Assembly (NCBI GenBank): GCA_001275005.1
Contig: JWZX01002685.1
Coordinates: forward strand, 1 to 22,724
DNA: 22,724 bases
Direction: 5' to 3'
Source: Chrysochromulina tobinii
Lineage: Eukaryota > Haptophyta > Prymnesiales > Chrysochromulinaceae
Shown here: positions 17,633-22,724 of the stretch, in pieces
Layout of the letters: each line of letters opens with the position of its first letter
How positions within the stretch are numbered: position 1 is the stretch's first letter
Translations under genes and position numbers: made by a program
Notes under the pieces: model-generated
Told to the model about the DNA's origin: nothing
The model's database searches: none
What the model saw: only the letters and a program-made list of their open reading frames with translations

Positions 17633-18394
17633 TCAGGATTCGGGGACGAGGAGAATCTGCTTGAGGCGGGCATACGCCACCTCTAAGTCGTCGTTGACGA
17701 TCACCGCATCGTAGAAGCCCGAGATCTCCAGAGACGCCATCTCCTTTTGGGCATTCTCGAGGCGCACGGCGATCTCCTTCTCCGACTCGGTGCCCCGCCC
17801 GCGCAGACGGGCTTCGAGCACGTTCAATGCGGGCGGCGAGATGAAGATGAAACGCGCGTTCAGATTCGTCTTCTTCACCAACGCAGCGCCTTGCACGTCG
17901 ATGTCGAGTAGGCAAGTCTTCCCTGTGTCTGCGACGGCCCGCACGCCGGCGATGGAGGTGCCGTATATTTTGTTGTGCACGCGTGCATACTCGAGGAACT
18001 CGCCGCGAGCGATCATCGCCTCCATCTCCGAGATGTCCACAAAGTAGTAGTGGACGCCGTTCTCCTCACCCTTCCGAGGTGCGCGTGTCGTGTGGCTCAC
18101 CGAGAAGCCAAATTGGTCGGGATAGTCTTTGAGCAGCCGGCCGAGGAGCGTGCCCTTGCCCACACCGCTCGGGCCGCACACGACCACCGGCCGCTTGCGA
18201 TGCAGCTCCTCGAGTGCTGAGACGCGCTGCTCCAGGGACCTCAGCTCGCCCGTCGGCCCTGGCGACGCGATGGCAGCGTGGGCCGTCGGTCGCGTGTCCG
18301 TGGCGAATGAGCGTGCGGCGGCGCTCGCCACCAGCCCAGATCCGAGCGTGATTACCGAGTAGCGCCGCAAGCACGCTAGCGCGGTGAGGACCAT
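17633..18394 (-). CDS. Guanylate kinase, with N-terminal extension (probably organellar)
   Basis: 253 aa, ATG at 18394. Catalyses ATP + GMP to ADP + GDP. Landmarks: P-loop CGPSGVGKGT (~73-82), SVSHTTRAPRKGEENGVHYY (GMP-binding region), FVDISEMEAMIARGEFLEYA, the YGTS segment, LLDIDVQGA, and the lid IFISPP...RLRGRGTE with VRLENAQKEM. All the expected guanylate kinase motifs are intact. The first ~65 residues precede the catalytic core and are rich in Ala, Ser, Arg and hydroxylated residues (ACLRRYSVITLGSGLVASAA), consistent with a mitochondrial or plastid targeting peptide. The gene lies 95 bases downstream of the Ppx/GppA gene on the same strand. A TACCGGTACT motif sits 44-53 bases upstream of its ATG. 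Confidence 0.95.
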   Translation of the reverse strand: MVLTALACLRRYSVITLGSGLVASAAARSFATDTRPTAHAAIASPGPTGELRSLEQRVSALEELHRKRPVVVCGPSGVGKGTLLGRLLKDYPDQFGFSVSHTTRAPRKGEENGVHYYFVDISEMEAMIARGEFLEYARVHNKIYGTSIAGVRAVADTGKTCLLDIDVQGAALVKKTNLNARFIFISPPALNVLEARLRGRGTESEKEIAVRLENAQKEMASLEISGFYDAVIVNDDLEVAYARLKQILLVPES

Positions 18395-18437
18395 GATGTC
18401 CTTTCACAGGGCCGCACGATCCACGTGTGTCAAGTCA

Positions 18438-18447
18438 AGTACCGGTA
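18438..18447 (-). promoter_or_regulatory. TACCGGTACT motif before guanylate kinase ATG
   Basis: Same 10-mer and orientation as at 21167-21176 before the methyltransferase gene, here 44-53 bases upstream of the start codon and followed by TGACTTGAC, itself a fragment of the GTCAA repeat seen near 21450. Two occurrences are few; chance is not excluded. Confidence 0.3.
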
Positions 18448-18489
18448 GGATCTCTATGCGTTCACACCAAACAACACGACGCGAAAAAT

Positions 18490-19683
18490 CTACGGAAGAC
18501 TGTGCGACATTTCCTTGAACTCGCCAAGCGCGAACAGCCCCGCGCAGCCCCCCGTGGCCGTGCGGAACACGATGCGATCGAGCCCGAGGTGGGAACCGAC
18601 CGCTACCAGCAGCGCCACCTTTCCGACGACGAGATTGGGCCCCTCCGCATCCGCGCTCGTGCCGGCAATGGGCAGGAGCTGCTCGTCCGTCGCGCCCACG
18701 ACGGCGTCGAGCGCGCGGCGAGCATCGTCCATCGTGAACGCGCCGCCCTTACCGCCTGCGCCCTCGTCGCCCTCGCTATGGCCCTCGCCCGCCGCGCCAA
18801 TGTCAAAACCAGGCAGCCGCTGGCGTAGCGTGCGGAGCGTCACAGCAAAGATGCAGTTCCAGCCGCCGATGGCGACCACTGTGCCGTGGCGAAGCCACTT
18901 GGGCGCCGGGCCGAGCTCGGAGGCGAGCACAGCGACGAGGCGAGCTGCCTGCTCGGAAGTCACCGGATTGGGGGTCGACTTCAGATCAAAGGGCCTCGAC
19001 TGCACTTGCACCAGAAGACGCTCCAGGGATGGAGTCGTGCCGAGCTTGCCAGTAAAGCAGCGGAGCGGCACGGAGGCGATCGGCGCAGTTCTTGAAGGGA
19101 TACCCTCCTGGCGGGCGCAGATCTGGAACGAGCCGCCTCCCGAATCCCAGACAGCGTCATATGACAGCGCTGTGCCGATGAGCGCCTCGGCCGTTGCCAG
19201 ACCCAAGCGCGCCTCATGCTCTTGTGAGAGAATGGTGATGGCGATCCCCGTCTTGGCAGATATCTGGTCGAGGAATGCGCGTCCGTTTGGCGCGGTGCGG
19301 AAAACCTCGGTGGCTATGCCGCTCGCCTCAGTCGCGCCAAGCTCGCGTGCCTTGGCCACGAGCGCCTGGACAAGCTCCAGCCCTCTCCCTTGGATGCCCT
19401 CGGACAGCGACCCGCCGTGAGCCTGCGCATCGGCCTTGTATGCCATGGGCTTCTCGGCCTCGTAGAGTGGCGAGCCTACGATGACGCCTAGGGAGTCCAC
19501 CTCGGCAACAAGCACCTTGGTCGCACCGCTGCCGATATCGAAAGCGGCCAAGGTGCGTAGCGCCTGTCGTGGCGTCGTGCGTGCAAAGAGCGTGCTCAGC
19601 ACGCCTAGCAGCAGGCCGAGGACGAGCGTGCCCGATATGAGAGCCGCGCCCGAGACGAAGAGGTCGAGAAATGTGGCGAGCAT
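18490..19683 (-). CDS. Ppx/GppA-family phosphatase with N-terminal membrane anchor
   Basis: 397 aa from the ATG at 19683. The frame is open upstream to 19944, but that part is repeat DNA with His/Thr-rich translation, so the internal ATG is preferred. Family of exopolyphosphatases and guanosine pentaphosphate phosphohydrolases (ASKHA fold). Motifs: phosphate-1 loop AFDIGSGATK (~47-56), GIATEVFRTAPNG, LSQEHEARLGL (equivalent of the family SGxEEA motif), phosphate-2 loop WDSGGGSFQI (~179-188), SVPLRCF, and the adenosine-like motif VVAIGGWNC. Residues ~5-33 (FLDLFVSGAALISGTLVLGLLLGVLSTLF) form one long hydrophobic segment, suggesting a signal anchor, which bacterial Ppx/GppA lack. It is about the size of the bacterial two-domain forms without the HD-like C-terminal part. 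Polyphosphate or (p)ppGpp turnover is possible; which one cannot be read from the sequence. Confidence 0.85.
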   Translation of the reverse strand: MLATFLDLFVSGAALISGTLVLGLLLGVLSTLFARTTPRQALRTLAAFDIGSGATKVLVAEVDSLGVIVGSPLYEAEKPMAYKADAQAHGGSLSEGIQGRGLELVQALVAKARELGATEASGIATEVFRTAPNGRAFLDQISAKTGIAITILSQEHEARLGLATAEALIGTALSYDAVWDSGGGSFQICARQEGIPSRTAPIASVPLRCFTGKLGTTPSLERLLVQVQSRPFDLKSTPNPVTSEQAARLVAVLASELGPAPKWLRHGTVVAIGGWNCIFAVTLRTLRQRLPGFDIGAAGEGHSEGDEGAGGKGGAFTMDDARRALDAVVGATDEQLLPIAGTSADAEGPNLVVGKVALLVAVGSHLGLDRIVFRTATGGCAGLFALGEFKEMSHSLP

Positions 19684-20215
19684 CGCAATGGCTGTCCAAC
19701 CCGGTACCGGGTTAGGTTCGGTCGGCTCCGTGGTTGGGGCTCGTGTTGAGTCGGCCGCGTGTATTCGTCGGTCAACGCGTGTGGAGCGCGTTCGCGCGTG
19801 TTGCGTTGTGTGGGTGTGAACGTTAACACGACAGACGCGTGTGGTGTGGTGTGGGTGTGGGATTTTGTGAGTTTTCGTCTCTGTGAACGTTAACACGACA
19901 AACGCGAAAACCGTGATCCGCGTGCCCGTGTATAACGTTAACACGACAGACGCGACAACCGGTGCTACAGGAACGGCACTGTTACTGCCCGTGTGTGCCG
20001 CGTGTGTCCCGTGTTTGTCCCGGCTCCCCCCGGTGTTTTGGGTTCAGAACACACACACGCCCGGGTAGAACCGTATACCGGCGGTACCAGCCGAGTTTAC
20101 TAAAGTTTACCGGAATTCGGAATAGTGATTCCGCGGGCGCGCTATCCATCCCCCTTCAACTGGGGTTGGACCGTGGTGTGAATGCGTGTGTGATTGTGAG
20201 GATTTCTACACAATC
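19684..20215. other. Intergenic region with three copies of a GTTAACACGACAGACGCG motif
   Basis: Upstream of the Ppx/GppA gene. It holds three direct copies of AACGTTAACACGACARACGCG at 19818-19839, 19885-19906 and 19934-19954, interspersed with GT-rich sequence. Read in the sense of the Ppx gene these are CTGTCGTGTTAACGTTCAC-type elements lying 133-271 bases before its ATG. The third copy has flanking sequence (ACAACCGGTG and ACTGTTACTGCCCG) also found, inverted, near 21641-21668. No ORF of interest. Confidence 0.6.
19816..19954 (-). promoter_or_regulatory. Triplicated CTGTCGTGTTAACGTTCAC element upstream of Ppx/GppA gene
   Basis: Three copies in the sense orientation of the minus-strand gene. 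The same element, in the sense orientation of the Nudix gene, lies 13 bases before that gene's ATG. Recurrence in matching orientation upstream of two unrelated genes suggests a promoter or 5' leader element; a dispersed repeat is equally possible. Confidence 0.4.
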
Positions 20216-21148
20216 TTATTTCAATCGCCTCCTCGCGGCGAAAAATTGCGCGGTCTCCCAGACACCACGTGTGAGCAGCCAGCCCTCCTGCTCGCATAGG
20301 ACTTCGAAGCCCGCGCGCTCTCCTAGCGTCCGGCCCAGCTCGCCGCGCTGCAACCGGCGCGACGGCCGAAAGGGTGGCGCACGCGGTAAGCCCTCCGCCG
20401 GCTCAACAAAGGTGGACCAGATCACAAGCCCGCCGGGGGCCACGAGCGACGGCAGACGCTCGAGCAGGCCGCGGTCGAGGAAACGGCAGCCGTGAACGAA
20501 CCGGATGGGCCGGTCGGTCAGCTCGTCGAGTGGACGCTTGCGTACGTCAAAGCTCGCGAAGGATGCGTGCGAACCCTCCGAGGCCGCGAGCGCACGCGCA
20601 CGCTCGAGAGCGCCCACGTGGTTATCGCACCCGATCACCTGCCACTCTTTGCCCAGGGCGCCGGCCATGTAGACAGCATCTCGGCCGCTACCGCAGCCAA
20701 CGTCGATCGCAGCGCCGCCGCTCTCTGGCAGCTCCAGCTCTTCGAGCACGGCCGCCAGAAAGGCGTTCGGCCGCAGGCACGAAGCAGACTGGAGCCCGGC
20801 CTCGTGGGCTTGAGTCCAGCCATCTCCTTCTGCGATCAGCGTTTCAGTAGCACTCCAGCCCTTTGAGTATAGCAGTTCCCTCGCTGTTGCAAGGTCGGCG
20901 GCGCTGCCGACGAGCGTGAGTGGCCACTCGCCCGGAGGCGGGAGCTCAAACATACGCTCACGTAGGGAGCTTACTGGGAGGCTCGTGCTGCCTGCCAGGT
21001 GACCGTTTGCAAAGGCGGCGTTGGGTCGCAGGTCGATGACCACATTCGGCATCGCACGCGCACTCACGAATGAGCGCCCGTCTGCACACAGTGGCAGCAG
21101 TGTCGCGGCACTGCTCGCCGGCAAAAGTGCGAGGAGCCATCTCGCCAT
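20216..21148 (-). CDS. Rhodanese-like / SAM-dependent methyltransferase fusion protein
   Basis: 310 aa from the ATG at 21148; the frame is open upstream to a TTG at 21268 but no earlier ATG exists. Residues ~35-115 resemble a rhodanese domain: VVIDLRPNAAFANGHLAGST (the D-R...F..GH..GA strand-helix signature), PLTLVG, and a LIAEGDGW ending like the family L.GG..AW. The catalytic-loop Cys is absent (VGSAADLA in its place), so it is probably not a sulfurtransferase. Residues ~145-245 are a class I methyltransferase core: AIDVGCGSGRDAVYMAG (SAM-binding motif I), VIGCDNHVGALERA (motif II with the acidic ribose ligand Asp175), FVHGCRFLDR and LPSLVAPGGLVIWSTF. An N-terminal hydrophobic stretch (RWLLALLPASSAATLLPLC) could be a signal or transit peptide. 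The substrate is unknown. Confidence 0.8.
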   Translation of the reverse strand: MARWLLALLPASSAATLLPLCADGRSFVSARAMPNVVIDLRPNAAFANGHLAGSTSLPVSSLRERMFELPPPGEWPLTLVGSAADLATARELLYSKGWSATETLIAEGDGWTQAHEAGLQSASCLRPNAFLAAVLEELELPESGGAAIDVGCGSGRDAVYMAGALGKEWQVIGCDNHVGALERARALAASEGSHASFASFDVRKRPLDELTDRPIRFVHGCRFLDRGLLERLPSLVAPGGLVIWSTFVEPAEGLPRAPPFRPSRRLQRGELGRTLGERAGFEVLCEQEGWLLTRGVWETAQFFAARRRLK

Positions 21149-21166
21149 CACGAGAGTACCGGGTAC

Positions 21167-21176
21167 AGTACCGGTA
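21167..21176 (-). promoter_or_regulatory. TACCGGTACT motif before methyltransferase ATG
   Basis: The 10-mer TACCGGTACT in the sense of the minus-strand gene lies 19-28 bases before its ATG, and is followed by the related CCCGGTACT. The same 10-mer lies at 18438-18447 in the sense of guanylate kinase, 44-53 bases before its ATG. A shared promoter or leader element is possible. Confidence 0.3.
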
Positions 21177-21668
21177 TTTCTCGTGTGAATTGGCGCAGCG
21201 GCTGCGCAGGTGGGCGACGCGAAGGGTATCCGGAAGAAGATCACCGAGATGAAGATGCGCCTTATCAAGGACGCGCTTAAGGCAACCGGGCGGGGCTAAG
21301 CGTTCAGCGGCCCGGCCCGGCGGCTGATCGAGTATGGCTGTGATAATAGGGGGTCCAGGGGTCCCCGAGCTAGTGTTAACCGCATCCGTATGTACGCCGG
21401 TCCGGTGTCTTGGGTGTCGAATTCTAAACATTGGCTGTGAATTGGCTGTTCAAGTCAAGTCAAGTCAAAATAAATCTCCTCCGCCAACTCCATCGACTCC
21501 CGTCCTCCCCTGTTGGCTTCCGGAGCACATTCGAAAGGGTTTATACATTGTCACAGTAGTCAAAAGTCTGTAACATGTATCACGAATCTGAGTCACGGCG
21601 GGTGAGAGAGTCGCGCGGGAATACTTTCCGTGTATTCTGAGCGGGCAGTAACAATGCCCACCGGTGTT

Positions 21669-21692
21669 CGTGTCTGTCGTGTTAACGTTCAC
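21669..21692 (+). promoter_or_regulatory. CTGTCGTGTTAACGTTCAC element just upstream of Nudix gene
   Basis: A 24-bp match to the three copies upstream of the Ppx/GppA gene, here in the opposite absolute orientation but the same orientation relative to its gene. It ends 13 bases before the ATG at 21706, which places it in the leader or core promoter. Confidence 0.4.
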
Positions 21693-21705
21693 ACCTCCTT
21701 CGTAA

Positions 21706-22431
21706 ATGTGGCGTCGCACGCTGGCAGCCGCCGCCTCCGCGACGACATGCGCTGCGATTGTAGGTGCCGGCGAAAATTCATCGGGGTCGGACGGCAGCTC
21801 TCAACTCGCACGCGTAGTTGAGCGCAAGGAGATCGCAAAGACCCGCTTCATCAGTCTGCAATCGCTCTCATACCTTGATGCGACAGGATGCGAGCGCAAG
21901 TGGGACATGGCCTCGCGCACCACGAAAAAAGACGGCGAACCCGATGGAGTCGCCATCCTTGCATTGCTGCGAAGCCGCGCCGCCGCTGATGTCGAGATGC
22001 TGCTGGTGCAGCAGTTTCGGCCTCCCGTCAACGCTCTCACAATAGAGCTACCAGCGGGGCTCATCGACCCGGGAGAGTCAGCAGAGACCGCCGCGGTACG
22101 CGAGCTCAAGGAAGAGACTGGATACGAGGGCACCGTGGTGCTCACGTCGCAGGTGCTCGCAATGAGCCCGGGGATGTGCGACGAGATGATCAGGCTATGC
22201 GTGGTCGATGTTGACTTGGACGCACCTCCAAATCGCACTCCACGGCAGCAGCTCGAGGAGTCAGAGTTCATCAAGGTGCATCGCGTGCCCATAAAGCAGC
22301 TGCTGACGAGACTCAAGGCAATGGAAGGCGACGGCCTGATGCCAATCGGCGGCTTATTTTTGCTCGCAACGGGCCTGGCTATCGGGCAGGCAGCCGGCTC
22401 AGGAAGCCAGAATTTGCATGCTAATTTGTGA
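21706..22431 (+). CDS. ADP-sugar pyrophosphatase, Nudix hydrolase (NUDT5-like)
   Basis: 241 aa, ATG at 21706. Hydrolyses ADP-ribose or related nucleoside diphosphate sugars to AMP plus sugar phosphate, judging by similarity to NUDT5-type enzymes. The Nudix box is complete: Gly118, Glu124, then RELKEETGY (132-140), within ELPAGLIDPGESAETAAVRE, the arrangement typical of the ADP-ribose pyrophosphatase subfamily. Upstream, VEMLLVQQFRPPVNALTIE is the usual substrate-binding strand, and AMSPGMCDEMIRLCVVDV matches the family SPG...E..... segment after the box. The first ~35 residues (MWRRTLAAAASATTCAAIVG) look like a signal or transit peptide. It is divergent from the methyltransferase gene. The ADP-sugar class is confident; the exact substrate is inferred. 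Confidence 0.93.
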   Translation: MWRRTLAAAASATTCAAIVGAGENSSGSDGSSQLARVVERKEIAKTRFISLQSLSYLDATGCERKWDMASRTTKKDGEPDGVAILALLRSRAAADVEMLLVQQFRPPVNALTIELPAGLIDPGESAETAAVRELKEETGYEGTVVLTSQVLAMSPGMCDEMIRLCVVDVDLDAPPNRTPRQQLEESEFIKVHRVPIKQLLTRLKAMEGDGLMPIGGLFLLATGLAIGQAAGSGSQNLHANL

Positions 22432-22724
22432 ATCTTTGACTTTGTCATGGATGCTGTGCCGCAACTTCAGAATCAGACCGTGCAGACGGAGCGATTCATT
22501 TACTGAGTTTGTGGCACGCGGTATGCAAAGTAAGTCAGCGTAGGGTACTTTCCGTTCGGTGTCTGCGGTGATGTTATCGGAATTCCTATCGTATCCGGAC
22601 CCGGGCGTGTGCGGCGCGGTGATCTGGCGAGCCGATGAGTGAAGCTGAGATCAGGTGGCGCACCCGAACCGCGAGGAAGGAAGTGTGGGAATTTTAACTT
22701 CGTGACCGAAACAGCGCGTGCGCC
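22432..22724. other. Right-edge intergenic DNA
   Basis: Three hundred bases after the Nudix stop codon. Only very short ORFs are present and no motif, RNA gene or repeat was recognised. Confidence 0.4.

Larger units (their letters stand above)
21149..21705. other. Divergent promoter region between methyltransferase and Nudix genes
   Basis: About 560 bases separating two genes with diverging starts. It contains the TACCGGTACT motif near the methyltransferase ATG (21167-21176), a small GTCAA tandem repeat (TCAAGTCAAGTCAAGTCAA, about 21450-21468), and near the right end a ~50-bp segment (21641-21692) that is the inverted counterpart of sequence around 19932-19990. No gene is supported. Confidence 0.55.

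Noticed and set aside
19684-19944. N-terminal extension of the Ppx/GppA frame by 87 codons
   Set aside because: The translation is His/Thr/Arg-rich and derives from the GT-rich motif repeats; the ATG at 19683 directly precedes a sensible membrane anchor.
22636-22698. Short ATG frame near the right edge as the start of another gene
   Set aside because: It closes with a stop after about 20 codons and shows no feature of a gene.

Overview
The window reads as nuclear DNA of a GC-rich, gene-dense, intron-poor unicellular eukaryote, most plausibly an alga or another protist. The inference rests on long uninterrupted ORFs with no operon logic, N-terminal extensions resembling organelle-targeting peptides (5'-3' exonuclease, guanylate kinase), eukaryote-style proteins (class 3 lipase, WW and OTU domains) and a very large Mutator-like DNA transposon. 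The exact lineage cannot be fixed from sequence alone.

Layout: 1-700 has no supported gene. 701-2161 (+) is a class 3 lipase. About 2364-15357 is a ~13 kb mobile element bounded by 84-bp perfect terminal inverted repeats (2374-2457 and 15264-15347), with dense GTTTGTGAGACGAT-type subterminal repeats at both ends. Its coding part (2883-13476, +) is three abutting frames. ORF1 (~2,523 aa) carries an SGNH/GDSL hydrolase, a MULE-type DDE transposase core, a CCHC zinc knuckle, a WW domain and an OTU cysteine protease. ORF2 carries a GNAT-like acetyltransferase and a second OTU-like protease. ORF3 carries a candidate 2-oxoglutarate/Fe(II) dioxygenase and a zinc ribbon. ORF1 and ORF2 overlap in a +1 relation. 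ORF2 and ORF3 are in the same frame, separated by one UGA followed by CUA, the classic readthrough context. The three frames may therefore be expressed as one giant recoded polyprotein.

To the right of the element lie ordinary cellular genes, all apparently intronless: a PolI-like 5'-3' exonuclease (15435-16514, +), a small single-pass membrane protein (16659-17291, +), guanylate kinase (18394-17633, -), a membrane-anchored Ppx/GppA-family phosphatase (19683-18490, -), a rhodanese-like/SAM methyltransferase fusion (21148-20216, -) and an ADP-sugar Nudix hydrolase (21706-22431, +). These share no single pathway, but several touch nucleotide or phosphate metabolism. The intergenic DNA around the Ppx and Nudix genes holds copies of one motif (CTGTCGTGTTAACGTTCAC in gene-sense orientation), which is either a dispersed repeat or a shared promoter/leader element.

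The strongest novelty candidate is the 13 kb MULE. It joins an esterase-like domain, two OTU proteases, an acetyltransferase and an oxygenase to a transposase, with signs of translational recoding at both internal gene boundaries.
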